DNA of 64,000 nucleotides, taken from NCBI RefSeq assembly GCF_025564085.1, contig NZ_JAMGZJ010000077.1, positions 124,001-188,000 of the forward strand, written 5' to 3'. The notes beneath the pieces are model-generated. The model did not search any database and was not told the origin of the DNA. It saw nothing but the letters and a program-made list of their open reading frames with translations. How positions within the stretch are numbered: position 1 is the first letter of the stretch; every line of letters starts with the position of its first letter. Shown in pieces: positions 55,208 through 63,954 of this stretch. The position numbers and the translations under genes are program-made. This stretch comes from Silvania confinis (GTDB lineage Bacteria; Pseudomonadota; Gammaproteobacteria; Enterobacterales; Enterobacteriaceae).

Positions 55208-56629
55208 ATGGCAGACAATATCTCCCAAAAAGCGTCCAGCGGGATGTCCCCCGCCGCGTTGCTGGTGGCAGGTGCGTTCTTTATGGAGTTTCTCGACGGC
55301 ACCGTGATCGCCACGGCACTGCCCGATATGGCGAGAAGCTTTGGCGTGCAGGCCGTCGATCTGAATATCGGCATCAGTGCGTATCTGATCACCCTGGCGG
55401 TGCTGATCCCCGCCAGCGGCTGGATCGCCGATCGCTTTGGCGCACGCAAAGTCTTCACCCTCGCGCTGGCGATCTTTACCCTCGCCTCGGTGCTGTGCGG
55501 CCTGGCAAACACCGTCGATCAGTTTGTCGCCATGCGTGTGCTGCAGGGCATGGGAGGCGCGCTGATGGTGCCGGTCGGTCGGCTGGCGGTATTACGCACC
55601 ACGCCAAAACATCAGTTAATCACCGCCATCGCCACCCTGACCTGGCCTGCGCTGGTGGCACCAATAATCGGCCCGCCGCTGGGCGGGTTTATTACCAGCT
55701 ACGCCGACTGGCGCTGGATCTTCTTTATTAACGTGCCGCTGGGGCTGATTGCCATTGTGCTGGCGCTGCGTATTATTCCCGACATCTATGAAGAGACGCG
55801 CCGTCCCTTTGATATACCGGGCTTTATTGCTACCTCGGTGGCGATGGTCAGCCTGGTTTACGCCATGGAATCGATGGGCGCGCAGCAGGTTAATACCGGC
55901 CTGACCGTGGCGCTGCTGGCACTCGGGGGCGTGACGCTGACCTATGCACTGCGCCATTTCCGCCGCGCGCCGTGGCCGATGATCCGCCTCGATGCCCTGC
56001 AGGTACCGACGTTTCGGGTGACCATGTACGGCGGCTCGCTGTTTCGGGCCTCGATCAGCGCCGTGCCTTTCCTGCTGCCGCTTATGTTTCAGGTGGGATT
56101 CGGGATGGACGCGTTTCATTCCGGGCTGCTGGTGCTGGCGGTATTTGTCGGCAACCTGACCATTAAGCCCGCCACCACGCCGCTGATCCGCACCCTCGGC
56201 TTTAAAAAATTGCTGCTGATTAACGGCGCGCTGAACGTGCTGGCCCTGTTGGCCTGTGCGTTCCTGACGCCGAGCACGCCGGTATGGGTGATTATGCTGG
56301 TGCTGTATCTCGGCGGGGTGTTCCGCTCAATTCAGTTTACCGCCATCAGCACCCTCGCCTTCTCCGACGTGCCTTCCCCGCAGATGAGCTATGCGAATAC
56401 CCTGTTCTCAACGGCCACGCAGCTGGCGGTGGGACTCGGGATCACGCTCGGTGCTATCGGGATCCGCATTGGAGAAGTGTTCAGCGAGATGCTGGGGATG
56501 GCTGCGCTGCCGGGGATCAGCTTCCGGCTGGCGTTTGTGGCCATCGCGCTGGTCTGTCTGCTGGGAATGTTTGATACCCTGCGGCTGGTCAAAAACGCCG
56601 GCAGTGCGGTGTCGAAAAAGCAGGCATAA
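55208..56629 (+). CDS. DHA2-family MFS efflux transporter
   Basis: A 473-aa drug:proton antiporter of the EmrB/QacA type with about 14 helices. Motif A follows helix 2 (GWIADRFGARKVF near residue 77), motif D1 is FMEFLDGTVIATALP near residue 25, and motif C is APIIGPPLGGFI near 155. It resembles HsrA/MdtD-type pumps, but the substrate is unknown. It starts 5 nt after GAGG and converges on the RpiB-like gene. Confidence 0.85.
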   Translation: MADNISQKASSGMSPAALLVAGAFFMEFLDGTVIATALPDMARSFGVQAVDLNIGISAYLITLAVLIPASGWIADRFGARKVFTLALAIFTLASVLCGLANTVDQFVAMRVLQGMGGALMVPVGRLAVLRTTPKHQLITAIATLTWPALVAPIIGPPLGGFITSYADWRWIFFINVPLGLIAIVLALRIIPDIYEETRRPFDIPGFIATSVAMVSLVYAMESMGAQQVNTGLTVALLALGGVTLTYALRHFRRAPWPMIRLDALQVPTFRVTMYGGSLFRASISAVPFLLPLMFQVGFGMDAFHSGLLVLAVFVGNLTIKPATTPLIRTLGFKKLLLINGALNVLALLACAFLTPSTPVWVIMLVLYLGGVFRSIQFTAISTLAFSDVPSPQMSYANTLFSTATQLAVGLGITLGAIGIRIGEVFSEMLGMAALPGISFRLAFVAIALVCLLGMFDTLRLVKNAGSAVSKKQA

Positions 56630-56631
56630 AA

Positions 56632-56653
56632 AAAGCCAGCAAATGCTGGCTTT
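56632..56653 (-). terminator. Terminator shared by the pump and RpiB-like genes
   Basis: AAAGCCAGCA/TGCTGGCTTT is a 10-bp stem. On the minus strand it is followed by seven Ts, so it mainly ends the RpiB-like gene. Confidence 0.8.
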
Positions 56654-56670
56654 AACCGGGTGTTGGCTAC

Positions 56671-57309
56671 TTAGCCAGTAATGCCGCGGACAAAAGCTTC
56701 GATCTCTTTATCCTGGCAGTTCTCATAGAAGCACTGCTGGAAACGTTGACCGGAAACCGCGGTTTTGATCAGTTCCGGGTCAATAGCGCGCAGGGTATCG
56801 AGATAGTTCTCTTTCACCACCGCCGCTTTAACCTGGTTCAGGATGCCGGCGTTACGAACCTGTGGCTCTTTACGCTCTGGCGGATAGCCTTCGCCTTTAC
56901 GGCCGGTGAAGGCTTTTTCAAAGATAAAGCGCACGTTCAGCTCTGCACCCCAGCCGAAGCCTTTGGCAAATGGCAGTGAAAGCGCGTTACCGTTGTTAAT
57001 CTGGGCAAACAGGAACGCATCAGCAGGATCGATGCAGTAGCCGCACACCACACCCGGATGGATGTTCAGGGACATCAGTGCGCCCTGACCGGTGCCGCAG
57101 CCAGTGACCACGAAATCGACCGCTTTTGAATTCAGCAGAATGCTCGCCATGATCCCCAGGTGGATGTAGGTCAGGTGATGATCGTTTTCATCGCTCATCC
57201 CTACGTTATAAACCGGGAAGCCTTTGTCATCGGCAACAGCTTTTAACTCATTGAGGATGGTGGCGTTTTTGTTCGCCTGACTGTTTTCCATCATCAGTGC
57301 AATTTTCAT
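56671..57309 (-). CDS. RpiB/LacA/LacB-family sugar-phosphate isomerase
   Basis: The 212-aa protein has the RpiB fold motif around the active cysteine (VVTGCGTGQGALMSLN near residue 70, like the CGTGIGMS of RpiB) and begins MKIALMMENSQ. It is about 60 residues longer than RpiB (about 150 aa), with an extra C-terminal part. Related long members act on unusual phosphosugars; I cannot name the substrate. There is no sugar catabolic operon next to it. The start at 57309 follows GGAGACG; the frame to 57393 is not supported. Confidence 0.8.
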   Translation of the reverse strand: MKIALMMENSQANKNATILNELKAVADDKGFPVYNVGMSDENDHHLTYIHLGIMASILLNSKAVDFVVTGCGTGQGALMSLNIHPGVVCGYCIDPADAFLFAQINNGNALSLPFAKGFGWGAELNVRFIFEKAFTGRKGEGYPPERKEPQVRNAGILNQVKAAVVKENYLDTLRAIDPELIKTAVSGQRFQQCFYENCQDKEIEAFVRGITG

Positions 57310-57603
57310 TCTTCGTCTCCTGAATACGATGCGGACGTCCCGCTGTGAAGTGCTAACCAGACCAACCTTACTACTAAGCAAACGCACTTTCAAATTAAGT
57401 GAAAAATAGTTTCAAAAAACAAAGATGCGCTCACAATTTTGCAATCAGAGGGGATTTGACGCCAATACCTGAACGGATGACATATCATTGAAGGAGTCCG
57501 TCGCTCGTCGCGACGTGTAGGGATAAAAAACGTGGTTAATCCTGGCATTGCGACGCGCGCGTGGCAGTAGTATAGGTTATTTCAACTCTATCCAGAGCGT
57601 TCT

Positions 57604-57945
57604 ATGAAGAGATTATGCACGGTTGGACTGGTCCTGCTGCTGGCGGGTTGCGGGATTACCCGCAAGGCAGAAGTCAGCAGCGTCGATGTAACGTCGGGTA
57701 TCGTCCGGCTCGATTATGGTCAGCCCATCTTTCAGACTTCACACGATGACGCCTATATCACAAATGCCACCGCGACCCGCGAATGTCAGGCAATAGGCTA
57801 CAGCGCCGCCACAGCTTACGGCCAGCCGGTGGAAACCTGCAGCGTCATCAGCGGCTCGCTGTGTCTGAATTCTACCCTCACCGTCCAGTATCAGTGTCAT
57901 GGCTATGCGCCGCGCCCAGCCGTGACGACATCAGCATATTATTAA
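57604..57945 (+). CDS. yecR: YecR-like lipoprotein
   Basis: A 113-aa predicted lipoprotein: signal peptide with lipobox LLAGC, lipid-bearing Cys16. The mature part (GITRKAEVSSVDVTSGIVRLDYGQPIFQ, and a C-terminal half with four Cys) and the position between azuC and ftnA match YecR, a lipoprotein of the flagellar regulon in E. coli. No clear sigma-28 promoter was found here. Identity by position and general sequence is good but not certain. Confidence 0.75.
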   Translation: MKRLCTVGLVLLLAGCGITRKAEVSSVDVTSGIVRLDYGQPIFQTSHDDAYITNATATRECQAIGYSAATAYGQPVETCSVISGSLCLNSTLTVQYQCHGYAPRPAVTTSAYY

Positions 57946-57949
57946 GTAT

Positions 57950-57973
57950 ATTGCCAGCGAGCCTGCTGGCAAT
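57950..57973 (+). terminator. Hairpin after the yecR-like gene
   Basis: ATTGCCAGC/GCTGGCAAT, a perfect 9-bp stem with a 6-nt loop, follows the stop codon by 4 nt. There is no clear T-run. Confidence 0.55.
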
Positions 57974-58152
57974 AATAACCTGAAACACGAAACAGAATAA
58001 TTCTCATTAATAATATTTAATTCAGCGCAATGCGTGTTATTCCCATTCCTGTTATCATCATTTAAATAATTATTTTACCTTTTGCAAATAATTAAATAAC
58101 AAATTATAGTGGCGCTCACGTTGACCTGTTAATAATAAAACGGAGCTACACC

Positions 58153-58650
58153 ATGCTTAAACCCGAAATGATCGAAAAGCTCAATGAGCAAATGAATCTG
58201 GAACTGTTCTCCTCCCTGCTGTATCAGCAGATGAGTGCCTGGTGTAGCTATCACAGCTTTGAAGGTGCGGCGGCATTCTTGCGTCGTCACGCGCAGGAAG
58301 AGATGACCCACATGCAGCGTCTCTTTGATTATCTTACCGATACCGGTAGCCTGCCGCGCATTAACCCAGTGGCGTCTCCGGTTGCAGAATATGCCTCCCT
58401 CGACGAATTGTTCCGCGCCACCTACGAGCATGAGCAGCTGATCACCCAGCAGATTAATGCCCTGACCCATGCCGCGATGACCAACCAGGATTATCCAACC
58501 TTTAATTTCCTGCAGTGGTATGTGGCTGAGCAGCACGAAGAAGAGAAGCTGTTTAAATCCGTTCTCGATAAACTGTCGCTGGCGGGTAAATCGGGTGAAG
58601 GTCTGTACTTTATTGATAAAGAGCTGTCGACACTCGACGCTCAGAAATAA
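58153..58650 (+). CDS. ftnA: Ferritin FtnA
   Basis: The main iron-storage ferritin, 165 aa, forming a 24-subunit shell that oxidises Fe(II) and stores it as mineral. All ferroxidase ligands are present: Glu17, Glu50, His53, and Glu near 94 and 130 (YEHEQL, AEQHEEE). This contrasts with FtnB upstream. GGAG lies 8 nt before the start, and a terminator follows. Confidence 0.97.
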   Translation: MLKPEMIEKLNEQMNLELFSSLLYQQMSAWCSYHSFEGAAAFLRRHAQEEMTHMQRLFDYLTDTGSLPRINPVASPVAEYASLDELFRATYEHEQLITQQINALTHAAMTNQDYPTFNFLQWYVAEQHEEEKLFKSVLDKLSLAGKSGEGLYFIDKELSTLDAQK

Positions 58651-58657
58651 TCAATGC

Positions 58658-58684
58658 ACGGCGCCGAAAGGGCGCCGTCTTATT
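58658..58684 (+). terminator. Terminator of ftnA
   Basis: ACGGCGCC/GGCGCCGT, an 8-bp perfect stem with a 5-nt loop, is followed by a T-rich CTTATTATT. Confidence 0.75.
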
Positions 58685-58685
58685 A

Positions 58686-58925
58686 TTAATGGCGGCAGAT
58701 TTTACTTTCGTGCGTTGAAAATCCCGCTTCCAGCGGAATAAACTTACCGCGTGCCGCCAGAAACGCCACCAGCTCGGCTGCCGTCAGCTCCGACGCCGAA
58801 CAGGTGTGAAACCGCGCCTCCTCCCCGAAGCGGGCGATAATCGCCGCCACTAACCGCTGTTCCGTATACTGCTCGCCAGAATCAATCATCATTGTTAGCA
58901 CGTCGTGCCCATGAACAGATGCCAT
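58686..58925 (-). CDS. yecH: DUF2492 protein YecH
   Basis: A 79-aa protein matching E. coli YecH (MASVHGHDVLTMMIDSGEQYT...FSTHESKICRH). The HGH near the start, HTCS near residue 40 and final CRH are conserved and suggest metal binding. Function unknown. The start at 58925 follows GGAGGGG; the longer frame overlaps the next gene upstream and was rejected. Confidence 0.9.
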   Translation of the reverse strand: MASVHGHDVLTMMIDSGEQYTEQRLVAAIIARFGEEARFHTCSASELTAAELVAFLAARGKFIPLEAGFSTHESKICRH

Positions 58926-58992
58926 AACCCCTCCATAAAGAAAGGCGCAGCGTAAACCCTTCCCTTCCTGTCCGCCTTGCGCTGGCTCAGGT

Positions 58993-59334
58993 TTACATGC
59001 AGCCCGCACAGCTGGTGCAGCGCCAGTCGTCGCGGTTGACCGCGTGGTAAAACTGGCGATAGTTGTCTGTTTCGAGCGGGATGCCGTGATCATAAAAGAG
59101 ATCGGTTAGCCATTCTACGTTCTCAATAATCCACTCATCCTCCGGCAACCCCTGAGCGAAGGTGTCATCTTCGGGATCGATAATCGAGTAGATGGCCCAG
59201 GTCCCCATATCCTTCTCCTGCCGGGATTCGGGCAGTGTCAGCGGTTGTCCCTGCCAGTGCAGGATCCAGTGCCCATGACACAATAAATTGCCTGACCGAC
59301 TCCATTTTGCGCTGAAGGGATTACTCTGGGGCAT
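58993..59334 (-). CDS. Unrecognised protein with Cys-rich C-terminus
   Basis: I do not recognise this 113-aa protein. The first third (CHGHWILHWQG) and an acidic, aromatic middle (WAIYSIIDPEDDTF, DEWIIENVEWLTDLFYDHG) lead to a tail with three Cys in CTSCAGCM, which could bind metal. GAGG is 5 nt upstream of the chosen ATG at 59334; Met43 is a possible later start. It lies between yecH and tyrP, which are adjacent in K-12, so it is an added gene. No signal peptide or membrane segment is visible. Confidence 0.65.
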   Translation of the reverse strand: MPQSNPFSAKWSRSGNLLCHGHWILHWQGQPLTLPESRQEKDMGTWAIYSIIDPEDDTFAQGLPEDEWIIENVEWLTDLFYDHGIPLETDNYRQFYHAVNRDDWRCTSCAGCM

Positions 59335-59474
59335 CGATGCCTCACTTTTTTTGATTATTTATTAGAATTGTTTACGTTACGCCTGATTATCAGCCGAAAA
59401 CATTCTCCTTATGAACCAGGCACCTACCCACAATTTGCCGGGCATACGCCCAGCTCAGGACTTAACCCAAATCA

Positions 59475-59538
59475 TGTAAACTTTCAGTTACACCCTTTGT
59501 AACGCCGGTTTGACGAATCTGCGCTTTTCCCTTACGCT
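59475..59538 (+). promoter_or_regulatory. tyrP promoter with two TyrR boxes
   Basis: Box 1 is TGTAAA-N6-GTTACA (59475-59492), one mismatch from the TyrR consensus. Box 2, weaker, is TGTAAC-N6-TTGACG (59498-59515), centred 23 bp further on. The -35 TTGACG (59510-59515) lies in box 2, with TACGCT (59533-59538) as -10 after 17 nt. This matches the E. coli arrangement in which TyrR represses with tyrosine and activates with phenylalanine. Confidence 0.75.
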
Positions 59539-59583
59539 GCGCGGCAGATTTGGTCGCGATGACGTGTGGTTTTAGAGGAAAGC

Positions 59584-60795
59584 GTGAAAAACAGAACTCT
59601 CGGTAGTATTTTTATCGTCGCCGGAACGACGATTGGTGCAGGGATGCTGGCGATGCCGCTGGCGGCGGCAGGCGTCGGGTTTGGCGTTACGCTGGTGTTA
59701 TTGGGTACGTTATGGGCGCTAATGTGTTACACCGCCCTGCTGCTGCTCGAGGTGTATCAGCACGTTCCCGCCGATACCGGGTTGGGGTCGCTGGCCGGTC
59801 GCTATCTGGGCCGTTTTGGTCAGTGGGTAACCGGCTTTAGCATGATGTTCCTGATGTACGCCCTGACTGCAGCGTATATGAGCGGCGCAGGGGAGCTGAT
59901 CGCTTCCAGCATCAACGACTGGTTCAATGCCGATATCTCCCCATCAACCGGGGTGATCTTCTTTACGCTGATTGGCGGCGGCGTGGTTTGCGTGGGAACG
60001 TCGCTGGTCGATCTGTTCAACCGCTTCCTGTTCTCGGCGAAAATCGTGTTCCTGGTGGTGATGCTGGCGCTGCTGGCACCGCATATCCATAAGGTCAACC
60101 TGCTGACGCTGCCGCTGGAAAAAGGGCTGGCGCTGTCGGCGATCCCGGTGATTTTCACCTCGTTTGGCTTCCACGGCAGCGTGCCGAGCATTGTCAGCTA
60201 TATGAACGGCAACGTGCGCAAGCTGCGCTGGATCTTTATTACCGGCAGCGCCATTCCGCTGGTAGCGTATATTTTCTGGCAGTTAGTCACGCTCGGCAGC
60301 ATCGATTCATCCACCTTTATGGGGATGCTGGCCAGCCATTCCGGGCTCAATGGATTACTGCAGGCGCTGCGTGAAGTGGTGGCATCACCGCACGTGGAGC
60401 TGGCGGTGCATCTGTTTGCCGATCTGGCGCTGGCAACCTCGTTCCTCGGGGTGGCGCTGGGGCTGTTTGATTATCTTGCTGACCTGTTCCAGCGCCGTCG
60501 GACTGTCGCTGGGCGTCTGCAGACCGGGGCGATCACCTTCCTGCCGCCGCTGGCGTTTGCCCTGTTCTATCCGCGCGGGTTTGTGATGGCACTGGGCTAT
60601 GCTGGCGTTGCGCTGGCGGTGCTGGCCCTGCTGATACCGTCGCTGCTGGTGTGGCAAAGCCGTAAGCAGCATCCGAACGGCGAGTACCGCGTACCGGGTG
60701 GGAAACCGGCCCTGTGCCTGGTGTTTGCCTGCGGGGTGATGATTATTCTGGTGCAGTTTGGCATTGCGGCGGGGATATTGCCGGCAGTGGGATAA
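59584..60795 (+). CDS. tyrP: Tyrosine-specific transporter TyrP
   Basis: An 11-helix proton-driven tyrosine permease of the HAAAP family, 403 aa, very close to E. coli TyrP ([16 protein letters not shown] near residue 18, [17 protein letters not shown] near 196). Translation starts at the GTG at 59584 behind GAGGAA, as in E. coli; six upstream codons are excluded. The TyrR boxes lie directly upstream. Confidence 0.97.
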   Translation: MKNRTLGSIFIVAGTTIGAGMLAMPLAAAGVGFGVTLVLLGTLWALMCYTALLLLEVYQHVPADTGLGSLAGRYLGRFGQWVTGFSMMFLMYALTAAYMSGAGELIASSINDWFNADISPSTGVIFFTLIGGGVVCVGTSLVDLFNRFLFSAKIVFLVVMLALLAPHIHKVNLLTLPLEKGLALSAIPVIFTSFGFHGSVPSIVSYMNGNVRKLRWIFITGSAIPLVAYIFWQLVTLGSIDSSTFMGMLASHSGLNGLLQALREVVASPHVELAVHLFADLALATSFLGVALGLFDYLADLFQRRRTVAGRLQTGAITFLPPLAFALFYPRGFVMALGYAGVALAVLALLIPSLLVWQSRKQHPNGEYRVPGGKPALCLVFACGVMIILVQFGIAAGILPAVG

Positions 60796-60799
60796 AAAA

Positions 60800-60823
60800 A
60801 AGGGCTCATTTCGATGAGCCCTT
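60800..60823. terminator. Bidirectional terminator between tyrP and yecA
   Basis: AAGGGCTCAT/ATGAGCCCTT, a perfect 10-bp stem with a TTCG loop, is flanked by A-runs on the left and T-rich sequence on the right. It serves the converging tyrP and yecA genes. Confidence 0.9.
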
Positions 60824-60829
60824 CTTCTA

Positions 60830-61495
60830 TTAATGCAAGCAGCAGTTCTTGAACTTTTTGCCGCTGCCGCACGGACAAGGATCGTTGCGGCCGACTTTGG
60901 TACCGTTGATCACCGGCTGCAGCGTGGTTGGCTGCTGAGGATTGGCGCTCCAGTAGTTATACAGACGCAACGCCGCCGGGCGAATATTCTCGATGTTCGC
61001 CTCGAACTCCTCTTCACTTAAGGTATCCAGACGCTCAAAGTTCTCTTCAGAACCGTGCAGGGCGATAAGGTCCAGATCGCCACGCAGCGACTCCGGCAGG
61101 AATGACCAGTCGGTCAACGCCGCGCCGCGCATATAGCCGAAGCACCACTCTTCCACCACGGTATAGCTCTTGCCGTCGATGTCATTCTCGCCAAACACCG
61201 GCTCAAACTGATCCGGGTAGTCGCTCAGGCGCTCGGCGATATCGTTCATATGCTTAAAGCACAGGTTGAGGAAACGGTTCATCTCGCGATCGTTCTTCCA
61301 GCGCGGAATGTGTTTCTCGCCGCCCCAGACCGCCACCAGCCAGCGATCGGGCTCAACCACCACCGGGCCCGAGAGGATCGCCGTCAGCATGCCGTCGAGC
61401 TCTGACACGTCCATCACAGACTCGTCATGGCCGTACGTCATCAGCGTCTCTTCCAGCCACTCCAGCTCACTTTCATTTAACGGACCTTCGCTCAT
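60830..61495 (-). CDS. yecA: YecA, UPF0149 protein with SEC-C zinc motif
   Basis: The 221-aa protein has an N-terminal UPF0149 domain (about 1-170) and a C-terminal SEC-C metal-binding motif ([16 protein letters not shown], about 204-219) like that of SecA. YecA has been shown in E. coli to bind SecB- or ribosome-linked machinery; its precise job is unclear. The start at 61495 (MSEGPLNES) aligns with E. coli and has GGAG 7 nt upstream; the ATG two codons earlier is too near it. Confidence 0.93.
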   Translation of the reverse strand: MSEGPLNESELEWLEETLMTYGHDESVMDVSELDGMLTAILSGPVVVEPDRWLVAVWGGEKHIPRWKNDREMNRFLNLCFKHMNDIAERLSDYPDQFEPVFGENDIDGKSYTVVEEWCFGYMRGAALTDWSFLPESLRGDLDLIALHGSEENFERLDTLSEEEFEANIENIRPAALRLYNYWSANPQQPTTLQPVINGTKVGRNDPCPCGSGKKFKNCCLH

Positions 61496-61809
61496 GGTCA
61501 TTCTCCAGCAGAATAGAAATTTGGCTGCAGGGTAGCACAGAACGCCCCTGAACACGCGCTGTTGCACCCAACGGTCAGTGATGGTGCAACAGCGTCCGAA
61601 TCGTGACCCTCGCACCACTTATGTGCCTTGTTGTTAATGAGATGTGATCCCCGCTGTAATTTCACTTCACCGCGCCAGGGGCCGTAAAACGGCGCTCTAT
61701 ACTGAAAATTGTCGAAACCCAGCGGCGCGCAGTCAATTCTGGCAACCCTTTTGCTTAATGTTGCAGGCTTAGAACGCCGTTATATAAACCTCCTGAAAGG
61801 TACGTACAC
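61496..61809. promoter_or_regulatory. yecA-liv intergenic region with a 12-bp inverted repeat
   Basis: No gene or tRNA is seen in these 314 bases. CGCTGTTGCACC (61557-61568) and GGTGCAACAGCG (61583-61594) form perfect 12-bp arms with a 14-nt loop, with no T-run. It could be an operator for the liv operon or an RNA hairpin. In E. coli the leuZ-cysT-glyW tRNAs follow yecA; they are absent from this position. Confidence 0.6.
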
Positions 61810-62931
61810 ATGTCGCTGAAATTTATCAGAAGTCCGCTTTCTCTTATGTTGGCAGGTTGCCTGGTGACGGCATTTTCCGCCCAGGCTGATATCGTCATTG
61901 GCGTTGCCGGGCCGTTTACCGGACCCAACGCCACCTACGGGGATCAATACTGGCACGGTGCGACGCAGGCCGCAGAAGACATCAACGCCGCCGGGGGGAT
62001 CAACGGCGAAAAAATCAAGCTGGTGCAGGGGGATGATGCCTGTGAACCCAAACAGGCGGTGTCGGTCGCCAACCGGCTGGTAGACCAGGATAAAGTCAAA
62101 GCCGTGGTCGGCCATTTCTGTTCGTCTTCAACGATGCCCGCCTCGGAGGTCTATAACGACGCAGGCGTACTGGCGATCACCCCGGGCTCAACTAACCCGC
62201 TGATCACCGAACGCGGCATGAGCGATATGTTCCGCATGTGCGGGCGCGATGACCAACAGGGCAAGGTCGCCAGTGACTTTATTATCGATAAGCTGAAAGC
62301 CAAACGGGTGGTTATCATTCACGACAAGGACACCTACGGCCAGGGGCTGGCGGATGCCACCCGGGCGGCGCTGGCCAAACGCGGCGTCAAGGATGTGATG
62401 TACGAAGGCCTGTCGCGCGGTGAAAAAGACTTTAACGCGCTGGTGACCAAAATTGGTGCCCAGAAGCCGGACGTGGTGTTCTTCGGCGGCTGCCACCCTG
62501 AAGCCGGGCCGCTGGTACGCCAGATGCGTGAGCAAGGGGTGCAGGCCAAATTCTTCTCCGGCGACTGCATCGTTAACGAAGAGATGGTCACCGCCGCCGG
62601 GGGCGCGAAATACACCAACGGTATCTACATGACCTTCGGTAAAGATCCGCGCCTGATCCCGGAAGGTAAAGCCGTTATCGATAAATTCCGCGCCAGTAAA
62701 TTTGAGCCGGAAGGCTATACCCTCTACTCCTACGCCTCTGTGCAGGCCATTGCTGCGGCGTTCAAAGCCACCGGCGGATCCGATCCGGCCAAGGCCAGCG
62801 CCTGGCTGAAAGCCAACCCGGTGGAGACGGTAATGGGCAAAAAATCCTGGGACAGCAAAGGCGACCTGAAAGTCTCCGACTACGTGGTGTATGAGTGGGA
62901 CGACCAGGGAAAATATAAGGAAGTGCAGTAA
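61810..62931 (+). CDS. Branched-chain amino acid ABC transporter binding protein, LivK-like
   Basis: A periplasmic binding protein of 373 aa with a signal peptide (1-26, cleavage after AQA) and the Leu/Ile/Val-binding fold (ADIVIGVAGPFTGPNATYGDQ at the mature end, a Cys pair in DDACEPKQ and HFCSSSTMPA). It differs from E. coli LivJ/LivK and is probably a second, paralogous system. It is first in a livKHM operon, 97 nt before livH, and starts behind AAAGG. Confidence 0.9.
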   Translation: MSLKFIRSPLSLMLAGCLVTAFSAQADIVIGVAGPFTGPNATYGDQYWHGATQAAEDINAAGGINGEKIKLVQGDDACEPKQAVSVANRLVDQDKVKAVVGHFCSSSTMPASEVYNDAGVLAITPGSTNPLITERGMSDMFRMCGRDDQQGKVASDFIIDKLKAKRVVIIHDKDTYGQGLADATRAALAKRGVKDVMYEGLSRGEKDFNALVTKIGAQKPDVVFFGGCHPEAGPLVRQMREQGVQAKFFSGDCIVNEEMVTAAGGAKYTNGIYMTFGKDPRLIPEGKAVIDKFRASKFEPEGYTLYSYASVQAIAAAFKATGGSDPAKASAWLKANPVETVMGKKSWDSKGDLKVSDYVVYEWDDQGKYKEVQ

Positions 62932-62951
62932 CGGGACGGAGTCACGCTCAA

Positions 62952-62975
62952 CGTCGGCATGTGCGCATGCCGACG
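62952..62975 (+). repeat. Hairpin between the binding protein and permease genes
   Basis: CGTCGGCAT/ATGCCGACG (9-bp stem, 6-nt loop), followed by a second short inverted repeat near 62989-63010 (AGGCCG/CGGCCT), sits in the 97-nt livK-livH gap. It would favour high expression of the binding protein. Confidence 0.65.
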
Positions 62976-63028
62976 CACGATAATCCTCAGGCCGTTCGCA
63001 AGGCGGCCTATTACACGAGCGCGCGACG

Positions 63029-63943
63029 ATGGAAACATTCTTTCTGCAGCAGTTGATAAATGGCTTAACGCTGGGGTCCGTGTACGGGTTGATTGCCATC
63101 GGCTACACCATGGTATACGGCATTATTGGCATGATTAACTTCGCGCACGGCGAAGTGTATATGATTTCCGCCTATCTCTGCGCCATCGGCCTGGCGCTGC
63201 TGTCGTTCTTCGGGCTGGAGTCGTTTCCGCTGCTGATCCTCGGCACACTGGTGTTCACCATCGTGGTGACCGGGGTTTACGGCTGGACCATCGAACGCAT
63301 CGCCTACAAACCGCTGCGCAACTCCACGCGCCTGGCACCGCTGATCTCCGCGATTGGCATGTCGTTGATCCTGCAAAACTACGCCCAGATTAGCCAGGGC
63401 CCGCGCCAGCAAGGGGTTCCGACCCTGCTCGACGGCGTGCTGCGTTTTCATATTGGCGAGGGTTTTGTCCAGATCACCTACACCAAAGTGTTCATTCTGA
63501 TCGCCTCGTTTGCCGGGATGTTGCTGTTAACCTGGATAATCAGCCACACCCGTTTAGGACGGATGTGCCGCGCCGTGCAGCAGGATCGCAAGATGGCGTC
63601 GATTCTGGGCATCAATACCGACCGGATTATTTCGCTGGTGTTCGTGATTGGCGCCGCGATGGCCGGGCTGGCCGGGGTGCTGATCACCATGAACTACGGC
63701 ACCTTTGATTTTTATGCCGGTTTTATTATCGGCATTAAAGCTTTTACCGCCGCCGTCCTCGGTGGGATCGGCTCGCTGCCCGGCGCGATGCTGGGGGGCT
63801 TAATCCTCGGGATTGCCGAAGCGCAGTTCTCAGGGATGGTGAACTCCGATTATAAAGACGTGTTCTCCTTTGGATTGCTGGTGGTGATCCTTATTTTCCG
63901 TCCTCAGGGACTGCTTGGCCGCCCTGTCGTGGCCAAGGTGTGA
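63029..63943 (+). CDS. Branched-chain amino acid ABC permease, LivH-like
   Basis: A 304-aa inner membrane permease (about eight helices) with the family signature GLTLGSVYGLIAIGYTMVYG near residue 10 and the EAA-type loop GFIIGIKAFTAAVLGGIGSLPGAMLGG near 235. It would form the channel with LivM, powered by LivG and LivF encoded beyond the window. Confidence 0.92.
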   Translation: METFFLQQLINGLTLGSVYGLIAIGYTMVYGIIGMINFAHGEVYMISAYLCAIGLALLSFFGLESFPLLILGTLVFTIVVTGVYGWTIERIAYKPLRNSTRLAPLISAIGMSLILQNYAQISQGPRQQGVPTLLDGVLRFHIGEGFVQITYTKVFILIASFAGMLLLTWIISHTRLGRMCRAVQQDRKMASILGINTDRIISLVFVIGAAMAGLAGVLITMNYGTFDFYAGFIIGIKAFTAAVLGGIGSLPGAMLGGLILGIAEAQFSGMVNSDYKDVFSFGLLVVILIFRPQGLLGRPVVAKV

Positions 63944-63954
63944 GGGAATAAACA

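Noticed and set aside
61496-61809. tRNA genes after yecA
   Set aside because: The E. coli tRNA-Leu/Cys/Gly cluster was looked for; no cloverleaf or TTCRA-type T-loop with matching arms was seen.
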